DNA of 7,530 bases from positions 59,025-66,554 of the forward strand of contig DDUV01000054.1 in the NCBI GenBank assembly GCA_002344975.1, written 5' to 3'. Shown in pieces: positions 1 through 5,530 of this stretch. Position 1 is the first letter of the stretch. Each line of letters begins with the position of its first letter. Origin of the DNA: Saprospiraceae bacterium UBA2329. Lineage in GTDB: Bacteria > Bacteroidota > Bacteroidia > Chitinophagales > Saprospiraceae. The position numbers and the translations under genes are program-made. The notes beneath the pieces are model-generated. The model saw only the letters and a list, made by a program, of their open reading frames with translations, was not told the origin of the DNA and searched no databases.

Positions 1-1
1 A

Positions 2-106
2 GAAAATGAACATTTATTTTTGCCCCACTACAAAGTAAAGAAAAAGCAATCTTTTATCCAAGATAATCAAAGAACTCACAACTCACCCATCATAGCTTTC
101 AAATAA
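2..106 (+). CDS. Possible 3' end of an upstream gene (partial)
   Basis: A reading frame is open from the window edge to a TAA at 104-106 that overlaps the ATG of the epimerase gene (TAATG). The last residues are lysine- and asparagine-rich and match no family I recognise. The overlapping stop/start would fit translational coupling inside a sugar operon. About 34 open codons can easily occur by chance, and no Shine-Dalgarno site is visible before the epimerase gene, so this could equally be a non-coding leader. Another frame contains a short ATG ORF ending at 38 and is no better supported. Confidence 0.25.
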   Translation, partial: ENEHLFLPHYKVKKKQSFIQDNQRTHNSPIIAFK

Positions 107-1194
107 TGCACCTCACCCTCATCGCTGGAGCGCGACCCAATTTTATGAAAATCGCTCCCATCATACGTGCCATTGAGCGTGCGCAGGCAGCCGGCGCCGA
201 CATTGCATACAGCTTGGTGCATACCGGTCAGCATTACGACCGCAACATGAGCGAGCAGTTTTTTGAGCAATTGGGCATACCCGAACCGGAGGCCAATCTC
301 GGTGCAGGCGGCGGCACGCAAGCCGAGCAGACAGCCGCCATCATGGTGGGTTTTGAGCAATACCTGATGGCCCATCCTACCGATTTGGTGGTCGTGGTAG
401 GCGATGTCACGTCCACGCTGGCCTGCTCGATCACCGCCAAAAAACTGAACATTCGCGTAGCGCATGTGGAGGGCGGTATCCGCTCCGGCGACTGGACGAT
501 GCCGGAAGAGATCAATCGGGTAGTGACGGACAGCATTTCCGACTATTTTTTCACCACTTCCGAAACCGCCAACGGGCACTTGCGGCGCGCCGGCGTACCC
601 GAAGACCGTATCTATTTTGTCGGCAATACGATGATAGACAGCCTTTTGTCGAATATGCCCCGTTTGCGGCAACCCGATATTTGGACGGCAGCGGGCTTGT
701 CGGAGCAGTCGTATTTCGTGCTCACTTTGCATCGGCCGGCCAATGTGGACGATCCGGCGCAATTGAAGGCACTGATCGAAGCCATTCTGGAACACAGCAA
801 GGATTTGCCCATTGTTTTTCCCGTACATCCCAGAACGGCCAAAAATCTGCCCGCAGAAGCATCGGCATCGAAGCGGCTGCTGCTGACTGGCCCGATGGGC
901 TATTTGGAATTTATTTATTTGGTTCGGCACGCCAAAGCCGTCATCACCGATTCCGGCGGCATTACAGAAGAGAGCACCGTTTTGGGCGTCCCTTGTATGA
1001 CTTTGCGCGACAATACCGAGCGCCCGGAAACCATAGACATGGGTACCAATGAACTGTTGGGCACCGATCCGGCGGCCATCGCTCCGGCCATGCAGCGCTT
1101 GTTTGCGGGGCAATGGAAAAAAGGCATTGTCCCCCCGCTCTGGGACGGAAAGGCAGCGGAGCGGATGGTGGAATATCTGCTGCAATTCAACTAA
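106..1194 (+). CDS. wecB: UDP-N-acetylglucosamine 2-epimerase, non-hydrolysing
   Basis: This cytoplasmic enzyme should interconvert UDP-GlcNAc and UDP-ManNAc, supplying ManNAc-type sugars for surface glycans. At 362 aa it has the usual family length. The N-terminus shows the Rossmann-type start with GARPNFMKIAP (R10 and K15 in the family's catalytic positions). GD99-100, HVEGG (E122) and MPEE (134-135) follow. The second domain has TLHRPAN (H209), VHPR (H241) and the UDP-binding TDSGGITEES block (281-290), then RDNTERPE (301-308). These residues match the known active-site set of WecB-type epimerases. The GARPNFMKI start is closer to true GlcNAc 2-epimerases than to the FnlC/WbjD branch, which has TRPEIIRLS-like starts. 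The ATG at 106 is the first possible start and leads straight into the conserved beta strand, but no clear ribosome-binding site precedes it. The glycosyltransferase gene follows after 9 nt, suggesting an operon. Confidence 0.95.
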   Translation: MHLTLIAGARPNFMKIAPIIRAIERAQAAGADIAYSLVHTGQHYDRNMSEQFFEQLGIPEPEANLGAGGGTQAEQTAAIMVGFEQYLMAHPTDLVVVVGDVTSTLACSITAKKLNIRVAHVEGGIRSGDWTMPEEINRVVTDSISDYFFTTSETANGHLRRAGVPEDRIYFVGNTMIDSLLSNMPRLRQPDIWTAAGLSEQSYFVLTLHRPANVDDPAQLKALIEAILEHSKDLPIVFPVHPRTAKNLPAEASASKRLLLTGPMGYLEFIYLVRHAKAVITDSGGITEESTVLGVPCMTLRDNTERPETIDMGTNELLGTDPAAIAPAMQRLFAGQWKKGIVPPLWDGKAAERMVEYLLQFN

Positions 1195-1203
1195 TTCATC
1201 ATT

Positions 1204-2406
1204 TTGCCAAACCGCCTCCTCATCCTCACCCAATACTTCCCCCCAGAAATGGGAGCTCCACAGTCGCGTTTATATGAAGCCGCGCTGGGCTTGCAAAGAG
1301 CCGGATGGGAAGTAGAGGTTGTCACGGCCCTGCCCAATTACCCGACGGGCAAGATATTTCCTGCCTATCGGGGAAAATTTAGTGTGACGGAACAACTGAA
1401 CGGCCTGCGAATAAGGCGGTACTGGTTGTACGCCTCCAACAGCCGGAGGGCCATACCGCGCATCATCAGCATGGCATCCTTTAGCATAACGGCCTTGTTG
1501 GCCGTTTTTTCGATGATAAAAAAGCGTCCGACCTATATCTGGATAGAATCGCCGCCTTTGTTGCTGGCCTTGAGCGGCTATGTGATGGGGCGCATCAGCG
1601 GTGCGCGCACCGTGCTGAATATTTCCGATTTATGGCCCTTATCGGCTGGAGAATTGGGCGCCATACGTCCGGGCGGCATCATTTATCGGATATTGGAATC
1701 TTTGGAGCGCTTTTTATATCGCCATGCTTATGCCTGCACGGGGCAATCGCAGGAAATAGTGGATTACATTGAACGGTCGGGAGGGCAGCGCGTGTGGTTG
1801 TTTCGCAACGGTGTGAACGTGGAGCGATTCCCGGCAGCCCCGGAAAAGCCGTTTCAACATCCATTGAAGATCGTGTATGCTGGATTGTTGGGCGTAGCGC
1901 AAGGCATTCTCGAGTATTGCCGGCAGTTGGAATTTGACCCTGCTCAGATAGAATTTCACATTTATGGAGACGGCGCAGAAAGAAAAGCGATAGAAAGCTA
2001 TCTGGCACAGGGAAACAAGGCAGGGATATACCTGCACGCACCCGTCAAACGAGACGAGGTGCCTGCTATGTTGATGCAATACGATTTGACGCTGATCCCG
2101 TTGATCAAGCCGATTTATGGCGCTGTTCCATCCAAAATATACGAAGCGATGGCGGCGGGATTGCCCATACTTTTTGCGGGCGGTGGCGAGGGCGCTCAAA
2201 TTGTAGCAGATCAAGGGGCCGGCTGGATTTGTCCACCTTCCGACTTTGAAGCCATGCAAGCCTTACTCGATGACATTGCTCAGTTGCCCGATGAGGTGCT
2301 TGCTGAAAAACGGCTACATTGTTTGGATGCCGCCCGGAATATTTTTAATCGTGAAATGCAGATAGAGGGCTTGCATAGGCGGTTGATGGTAACTATGGAA
2401 CCGTAA
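1204..2406 (+). CDS. Glycosyltransferase family 4, WbuB-like
   Basis: Predicted cytoplasmic or membrane-associated GT-B glycosyltransferase of 400 aa, adding a sugar from a nucleotide donor to a lipid-linked glycan. The N-terminal domain begins with LILTQYFPPEMGAPQSR, a signature of the WbuB-like (N-acetylfucosaminyltransferase-type) GT4 branch. The hydrophobic stretches around 88-103 and 117-128 could dock it to the membrane. The C-terminal donor domain has FRNGVN (200-205), KIVYAGLLG (222-230), HIYGDG (252-257) and the GT4 motif PSKIYEAMAAGLPILF (309-324) with its acidic donor-binding residue, followed by EGAQIV. The frame has no ATG before the conserved start. The TTG at 1204 (or the ATT just before it) follows the epimerase stop by 9 nt in the same frame, so the gene probably uses a non-ATG start. 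WecB next door suggests a ManNAc- or FucNAc-related donor, but the exact sugar cannot be read from sequence. Confidence 0.9.
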   Translation: MPNRLLILTQYFPPEMGAPQSRLYEAALGLQRAGWEVEVVTALPNYPTGKIFPAYRGKFSVTEQLNGLRIRRYWLYASNSRRAIPRIISMASFSITALLAVFSMIKKRPTYIWIESPPLLLALSGYVMGRISGARTVLNISDLWPLSAGELGAIRPGGIIYRILESLERFLYRHAYACTGQSQEIVDYIERSGGQRVWLFRNGVNVERFPAAPEKPFQHPLKIVYAGLLGVAQGILEYCRQLEFDPAQIEFHIYGDGAERKAIESYLAQGNKAGIYLHAPVKRDEVPAMLMQYDLTLIPLIKPIYGAVPSKIYEAMAAGLPILFAGGGEGAQIVADQGAGWICPPSDFEAMQALLDDIAQLPDEVLAEKRLHCLDAARNIFNREMQIEGLHRRLMVTMEP

Positions 2407-2563
2407 GCGCCATGGCCCGTCGCGGCCATCATTTCACCACGCAGCATTTCAACCGGCGGCGGATAGCGGAGGATTTTTGGGCGTTTTTGGAGCAGGTATA
2501 GCGGACGGCGGCGCTCCTTCAACGAGATGTAACGGACCGGGGCTGGCGCGGGCGGCGGTACTG
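2407..2563. other. GC-rich gap after the glycosyltransferase, no clear gene
   Basis: This stretch separates the sugar genes from the first leader repeat. It is GC-rich and contains a 29-codon ATG frame at 2412-2501 whose product (MARRGHHFTT...) resembles nothing I know. No strong hairpin plus T-run is present, so I see no intrinsic terminator for the sugar operon. It may be decayed coding DNA left by rearrangement. Confidence 0.4.
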
Positions 2564-2640
2564 TACAACCGGAGGCAAGTCTTGGGTGTTCATTGAAAAA
2601 ACAGGAGCAGATGACGGTATGGCGATACATCGTAGAATTT
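2564..2640 (+). repeat. Leader repeat, copy 1 (before the antitoxin/toxin pair)
   Basis: A 77-bp direct repeat beginning TACAACCGGAGGC and ending in GAATTT. It matches copy 3 (4434-4510) at 74 of 77 positions, and the first 52 positions are identical. It carries AGGAG at 2603-2607, three bases before an ATG at 2611. It is not notably palindromic. Copies 2 and 3 also share about 16 bp further upstream (3402-3417 and 4418-4433), whereas copy 1 is only weakly similar there. Confidence 0.9.
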
Positions 2641-2712
2641 GAACAGGAGCCGGACAAGAATGCTGAGTTCCGGCTAATGAAATATCTTTATAGGGTTATC
2701 GTTTCAACATGA
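2611..2712 (+). CDS. Possible small leader ORF, coupled to the antitoxin gene
   Basis: A 33-codon ORF (MTVWRYIVEF...) starts at the ATG supplied by leader repeat copy 1, with AGGAG three bases upstream. Its TGA (2710-2712) overlaps the ATG at 2709 in an ATGA junction. That arrangement fits translation of the leader feeding ribosomes into the antitoxin gene. The first ten codons are shared with the leader ORF at 4481 except for three amino-acid changes. I recognise no family. It may be a real small protein, a leader peptide, or the truncated start of a lost gene. Confidence 0.4.
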   Translation: MTVWRYIVEFEQEPDKNAEFRLMKYLYRVIVST

Positions 2713-2939
2713 AATACAGCAATGCCATGAAAATCACTACCAATGCTGACGAAGTACTGATTTCCATTCCCAAAGGAATTTTGGAAATGAGAGATATACA
2801 GGACTTTATTGACTATGTAAGGTACAAAGTCATCATTTCTAAAAGCAAAGCAACGGATGCAGACATAGCGGCATTAACGGAGGAGATCAACGAAGCATTA
2901 GGTGCCTCCAACAAGTTATTCACTGAACAGAAGAAGTGA
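2709..2939 (+). CDS. VapB-like antitoxin partner of the PIN toxin
   Basis: A 76-aa protein predicted to neutralise the PIN RNase encoded next and probably to repress its own operon. The N-terminal half has a short beta hairpin (ITTNADEVLISIPKG, about residues 8-22) followed by helices. The C-terminal half, with SKATDADIAALTEEIN, is charged and helical, as in the toxin-wrapping tails of type II antitoxins. I know this architecture from small Bacteroidota proteins placed before PIN genes; I cannot name a DNA-binding fold with certainty. The start could be the ATG at 2709, coupled to the upstream leader ORF, or the ATG at 2727 (MKITTNAD...), which begins closer to the recognisable beta strand. 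Its stop overlaps the toxin start (GTGA), a typical antitoxin-toxin junction. Confidence 0.75.
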   Translation: MKYSNAMKITTNADEVLISIPKGILEMRDIQDFIDYVRYKVIISKSKATDADIAALTEEINEALGASNKLFTEQKK

Positions 2940-3373
2940 AAATAATCATAGATACGAATATCCTCATCAGTACGCTGATGAATCTGGACAGCAGGATAGG
3001 AACTTTCCTCTTGAAAGAACTGAACGAACACGAGAAACTGTCCTGCTATATGCTGTATGTTGAGTTATTTGATAAAAAAGAAAAAATTATACGGTACTCT
3101 AAAATCCCGGAATCAGAATTATTGGAACTGCTATACCTCGTACTCAAGAAAATACAATTCATCAACGAATATCAAATTTCACAAGTCAGTTGGAATAAAG
3201 CATTGGAATTGACCGAGGGAATTGATGTAAAAGATGTGAGTTTTGTAGCCTTAACGATAGAAAGCAACGGAATACTCTGGACGGGCGATAAAAAACTCCA
3301 CACCGGCTTGAAGGCTAAAGGCTTCACGTCTGTTTGTTTGTTGGAAGAGCTTCAGGAAAAGCTGAATAAATGA
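2936..3373 (+). CDS. PIN-domain ribonuclease toxin (VapC-like)
   Basis: A 145-aa PIN-fold protein, expected to be a Mg-dependent RNase that cuts tRNA, rRNA or mRNA when the antitoxin is lost. The acidic residues of the family are in place: D6 in IIIDTNILIS, E43 in YVELF, D97 and D100 in GIDVKDVSFVALT, and D118 in WTGDKKL. Length and motif spacing fit an intact toxin, so it should be catalytically competent. The start is GTG at 2936, overlapping the antitoxin TGA, which fixes the start and indicates translational coupling. The next leader repeat begins about 45 bp after its stop. The RNA target cannot be predicted from sequence, and PIN proteins that are not toxins also exist, but the partner gene favours a toxin-antitoxin pair. 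Confidence 0.88.
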   Translation: MKIIIDTNILISTLMNLDSRIGTFLLKELNEHEKLSCYMLYVELFDKKEKIIRYSKIPESELLELLYLVLKKIQFINEYQISQVSWNKALELTEGIDVKDVSFVALTIESNGILWTGDKKLHTGLKAKGFTSVCLLEELQEKLNK

Positions 3374-3417
3374 GAGGCGAGTCAATGGTGCGAGCGCTAC
3401 CGAAGTCCTCGGCACGT

Positions 3418-3470
3418 TACAACCGGAGGCAAGTCTTGGGTGTTCATTAAAAAAAACAGGAGCAGATGAC
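3418..3470 (+). repeat. Leader repeat, copy 2 (supplies the start of the DUF4240-like gene)
   Basis: Matches the first 52 bp of copies 1 and 3 with one substitution and one inserted A in the A-run (CATTGAAAAAAC becomes CATTAAAAAAAAC). Similarity ends at ATGAC, where the DUF4240-like coding sequence takes over. A further 16 bp upstream (3402-3417) match copy 3 with two differences. Confidence 0.9.
3458..3462 (+). promoter_or_regulatory. Ribosome-binding site inside the leader repeat
   Basis: AGGAG lies three bases before the ATG at 3466 and fixes that start. The same AGGAGCAGATG arrangement occurs at 2603-2613 and 4473-4483. This is stronger than anything before the sugar genes, where I see no clear Shine-Dalgarno site. 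Confidence 0.65.
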
Positions 3471-4029
3471 AACGACATTAAGGGTAAACATTAAGGATAT
3501 AAACCTCCAATTTCTCAAAGAATTGGAAAAAACTGCCGGCACTTCTGCGCAGGTGGAGATCAAAGTAGAAAGCAACAAGCATGGTGAAGGCTTATTTTCA
3601 GAAGAACAGTTTTGGCAGTTGATTGAGTTGTTCGACTGGAAGCAAAAAAAGCGGGCTGATATTACACAGCCGGCGGTTTTAGCATTATCAAAAATGCCTG
3701 TTTCTGCTATTTATCTCTTTGAAGATTTTTTGTCTGAAAAATTATTCAACATAGATACCAAAGAACACGCAAAAGCCTACCTAATGCAACAAGCAGATGA
3801 TTATTTTTCAGCGGATGATTTTTTATATGTGAGGTGCGCAGCCGTGGCTGAAGGAAGAGCTTATTATGAGAATGTATATCAAAATCCGTCTGAATTGGCT
3901 GCCCGCATAGACTTTGAGCACATTTTGTCGGTTGCTGCCGAGGCATATCAACTAAAAACCGGTCGGGATTTTGATTATTCTCCGCTGTACAATTATGAGA
4001 CCAAAAGTAATACTGAAAAGTGGCAATAA
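3466..4029 (+). CDS. DUF4240-like protein, possible antitoxin or immunity partner
   Basis: A 187-aa protein with two parts. Residues 1-36 (TTLRVNIKDINLQFLKELE...VEIKV) form a predicted strand-helix-strand segment like the N-termini of small Bacteroidota antitoxins. From residue 46 the protein reads like DUF4240: EEQFWQLI (47-53), an FEDFLSEKLF block (85-94), ADDFLYVR (116-123), AEGRAYYENVYQNPSEL (128-144) and FEHILSVAAEAYQ (150-162). DUF4240 has no firmly established function that I can cite. The start is fixed by the AGGAG/ATG of leader copy 2. The GIY-YIG nuclease gene starts 9 nt downstream, so the two are probably co-translated. A role as antitoxin or immunity protein for that nuclease is inferred from the order and from the two neighbouring modules. 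The family call is from motif memory, not a search. Confidence 0.7.
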   Translation: MTTTLRVNIKDINLQFLKELEKTAGTSAQVEIKVESNKHGEGLFSEEQFWQLIELFDWKQKKRADITQPAVLALSKMPVSAIYLFEDFLSEKLFNIDTKEHAKAYLMQQADDYFSADDFLYVRCAAVAEGRAYYENVYQNPSELAARIDFEHILSVAAEAYQLKTGRDFDYSPLYNYETKSNTEKWQ

Positions 4030-4038
4030 GCGATATGT

Positions 4039-4347
4039 ATGGCGCACAAGAATTCTTATGAAAACAAAGACCCGCACCATCTTTACGAGATCATTGACCG
4101 TGGAAAGGATAATGATGTTTTTAAATATGGAATATGTTGTAAGCCCATTGACAATGACGGAACATCGAGCCGTATGCGCGAGCAGGTAAATGCACTGAAT
4201 CGGATAGACAAATGGCTTCGTTTCTTTGCACGGGTTCTTATTCGTGACATTCCGGGAAAAAAGGAAGCCAGGAAACTCGAAAAACAACACATCAAAGCAT
4301 ATATAGAGAGGACGGGAGAACGACCAAGAGGCAATCCGACGGATTAA
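4039..4347 (+). CDS. Small GIY-YIG (URI-type) nuclease, toxin-tip-like
   Basis: A 102-aa protein that looks like the isolated nuclease domain found at the C-terminal tips of polymorphic toxins (Tox-URI-like GIY-YIG fold). Visible elements in order: HHLYEI (13-18) as the first GIY-like strand with Y16; VFKYGI (27-32) as the YIG-like strand with Y30-G31; SRMREQV (44-50) with the helix arginine; IPGKKEARKLEKQHIKAY (71-88) with the candidate metal-binding glutamate E81; and ERPRGNP (94-100) with N99. All expected catalytic positions seem present, so DNA cleavage is plausible. It lacks any secretion or delivery domain and has no signal peptide, so it would act inside its own cell unless it is a fragment of a larger toxin. 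The ATG at 4039 is 9 nt after the DUF4240-like gene and has a poor ribosome-binding site, suggesting dependence on upstream translation. Confidence 0.75.
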   Translation: MAHKNSYENKDPHHLYEIIDRGKDNDVFKYGICCKPIDNDGTSSRMREQVNALNRIDKWLRFFARVLIRDIPGKKEARKLEKQHIKAYIERTGERPRGNPTD

Positions 4348-4433
4348 GGATGAATCCCGGTTTTCGGCATCTGAGGCGACTTGTGTTGTGGTCGATTCGG
4401 CGAGTGGCAGGTACACGGAAGTCGCCGGCACGT

Positions 4434-4510
4434 TACAACCGGAGGCAAGTCTTGGGTGTTCATTGAAAAAACAGGAGCAGATGACGGTACGGCGATACAT
4501 CATAGCATTT
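4434..4510 (+). repeat. Leader repeat, copy 3 (before the Rpn-type nuclease)
   Basis: A 77-bp copy nearly identical to copy 1, with three differences, all after the ATG. AGGAG is at 4473-4477 and ATG at 4481. Sixteen further bases upstream (4418-4433) resemble copy 2. Immediately after its right edge lies a perfect 15-bp inverted repeat. Confidence 0.9.
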
Positions 4511-4573
4511 ACTAATACGTTTACTAAACTTTTGAAGTTTAGTAAACGTTGCCATGCTGATCAATATAAATAA
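4481..4573 (+). CDS. Possible small leader ORF before the Rpn-type gene
   Basis: A 30-codon ORF (MTVRRYIIAF...) opens at the ATG of leader copy 3 and ends 12 nt before the Rpn-type start. Its first ten codons parallel the leader ORF at 2611, after which the sequences have nothing in common. Codons 13-23 are made of the 15-bp palindrome at 4517-4549, so the C-terminal half is unlikely to be a conserved protein. If translated, it probably acts as a leader, or it is the interrupted start of an older gene. Confidence 0.3.
   Translation: MTVRRYIIAFTNTFTKLLKFSKRCHADQYK
4517..4549. repeat. Perfect 15-bp inverted repeat with 3-nt loop
   Basis: ACGTTTACTAAACTT (4517-4531), loop TTG, then its exact reverse complement (4535-4549). 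It lies six bases beyond the end of leader copy 3 and 37 bp before the Rpn-type start. There is no T-run after it, so it does not look like a standard intrinsic terminator. It resembles the dispersed short palindromes common in Bacteroidota genomes. It could be a REP-like or MITE-like insertion, a binding site for a dimeric protein, or an mRNA hairpin controlling the Rpn-type gene. Confidence 0.9.
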
Positions 4574-4585
4574 AGCCCAAAAATC

Positions 4586-5530
4586 ATGTTAATAGAAAAA
4601 TACATCAATCCATTTACTGACTTTGGATTTAAAAAACTGTTCGGCACAGAACTGAACAAAGATTTATTGATTGATTTCCTGAACGAAGTCATCTTGCCTG
4701 AAAACAAAAAAATCGTTGATCTTACCTATCGCAGCAATGAGCATATAGGACAAACAGAGGCTGACAGAAAGGCTATATTTGACTTATATTGTATGAGTTC
4801 AAATGGAGAGCGTTTCATTGTCGAGATGCAAAAAGCCAAGCAAAATTATTTCAAAGACAGAAGTGTATTTTACTCCTCCTTTCCAATACAGGAACAAGCT
4901 CAGACAGGTAATTGGAACTACAAATTAGCTGCGATTTATACTGTCGGGATATTGGATTTTGCTTTCAGCGACGAAGAATCAACGAAAACAAACGGCTCCA
5001 AAGTTAAAGAGGTAAGGCATGAAGTAAAATTGAAGAACCAAAAATGCGAGGTATTTTATGACAAATTGACTTTTATATATTTGGAAATGCCTCATTTTAA
5101 TAAGACGGAGGAGGAGTTGGAAACCAACTACGACAAGTGGTTGTATGTGCTCAAGCATTTGCCCGACCTGACAGAAAGGCCGAAAAAACTACGAGAAAGA
5201 ATCTTTCAAAGATTGTTTGAGGCCGCAGAAATAGCCAAATTCAGCCCGCAAGAAAAAGAATTATATGAAGAAAGTTTAAAAACGTACCGCGATCTCAAGA
5301 ATGTAATTGATACGGCTTATGACGAAGGTAAATTGGAAGGTAAATTGGAAGGTAAATTGGAAGGTAAATTGGAAGGTAAATTGGAAGGGCAATTAGAGGA
5401 AAAGAAGGCCAATATCATAAAAGCGCTCCAAAGAGGTAAATTGAGTATAGAGGAAATCGCCGAAGATTTCGACACCACGGCAGATTATGTGCGAAGCATA
5501 GAGCGAGACTATAACCGTTACAATGGATAA
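4586..5530 (+). CDS. Rpn-family PD-(D/E)XK nuclease / PDDEXK transposase-like protein
   Basis: A 314-aa protein of the Rpn (recombination-promoting nuclease) group, often annotated as a PD-(D/E)XK nuclease family transposase. The N-terminus YINPFTDFGFKKLFG (6-20) is the family hallmark. The nuclease core shows the metal-binding aspartate D66 (AIFDLY) and E80-M-Q82 (FIVEMQKAK), and the core ends near residue 180 with LEMPHFNK and EELETNYDKWLYVLKHL. The C-terminal region has six tetrapeptide units, five GKLE and one GQLE (248-271), then a small helical domain with GKLSIEEIAEDFDTTADYVR (284-303) that resembles a helix-turn-helix. Rpn proteins in E. coli are DNA endonucleases linked to RecA-independent recombination and to phage defence. 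The gene is intact, starts at ATG 4586 with no clear ribosome-binding site, and is the third module preceded by a leader repeat. Confidence 0.9.
   Translation: MLIEKYINPFTDFGFKKLFGTELNKDLLIDFLNEVILPENKKIVDLTYRSNEHIGQTEADRKAIFDLYCMSSNGERFIVEMQKAKQNYFKDRSVFYSSFPIQEQAQTGNWNYKLAAIYTVGILDFAFSDEESTKTNGSKVKEVRHEVKLKNQKCEVFYDKLTFIYLEMPHFNKTEEELETNYDKWLYVLKHLPDLTERPKKLRERIFQRLFEAAEIAKFSPQEKELYEESLKTYRDLKNVIDTAYDEGKLEGKLEGKLEGKLEGKLEGQLEEKKANIIKALQRGKLSIEEIAEDFDTTADYVRSIERDYNRYNG
5327..5398 (+). repeat. 12-bp coding tandem repeat (GKLE units)
   Basis: Five perfect copies of GGTAAATTGGAA (5327-5386) and a diverged sixth (5387-5398). The unit is a multiple of three, so slippage would change the length of the C-terminal linker of the Rpn-type protein without breaking the frame. 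The identical DNA copies imply recent expansion. Each unit also places GGAAGG a few bases before an in-frame TTG. Confidence 0.95.

Noticed and set aside
76..1233. 385-aa open frame on the - strand across the epimerase gene
   Set aside because: It is the mirror of wecB, whose + strand product has all family motifs. The antisense product has no recognisable domain and a composition typical of shadow frames.
2412..2501. 29-codon ORF after the glycosyltransferase
   Set aside because: No ribosome-binding site, no recognisable family, and its position in GC-rich DNA makes a chance frame likely.
4350..4466. 38-codon ORF running into leader copy 3
   Set aside because: It starts two bases after the GIY-YIG stop and is arginine-rich. 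Only its last ten codons, inside the repeat, are shared with the other copies.
2280..4503. Recurring - strand peptide with FFNEHPRLASGC in three frames
   Set aside because: It is the reverse translation of the leader repeat. The surrounding frames differ in each copy and carry no protein family, so it marks the DNA repeat and not a gene family.
2564..4510. CRISPR array
   Set aside because: There are only three copies, separated by about 770-960 bp of coding DNA, with no regular spacers.
2564..4510. Integron cassette array with attC sites
   Set aside because: Toxin-antitoxin cassettes between repeats suggested it, but the repeat lies before each module, is not an imperfect palindrome, and lacks paired RYYYAAC/GTTRRRY ends. 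No integrase is visible.
4517..4549. Intrinsic terminator
   Set aside because: The stem is strong but AT-rich and is followed by TGCCATG rather than a T-run.
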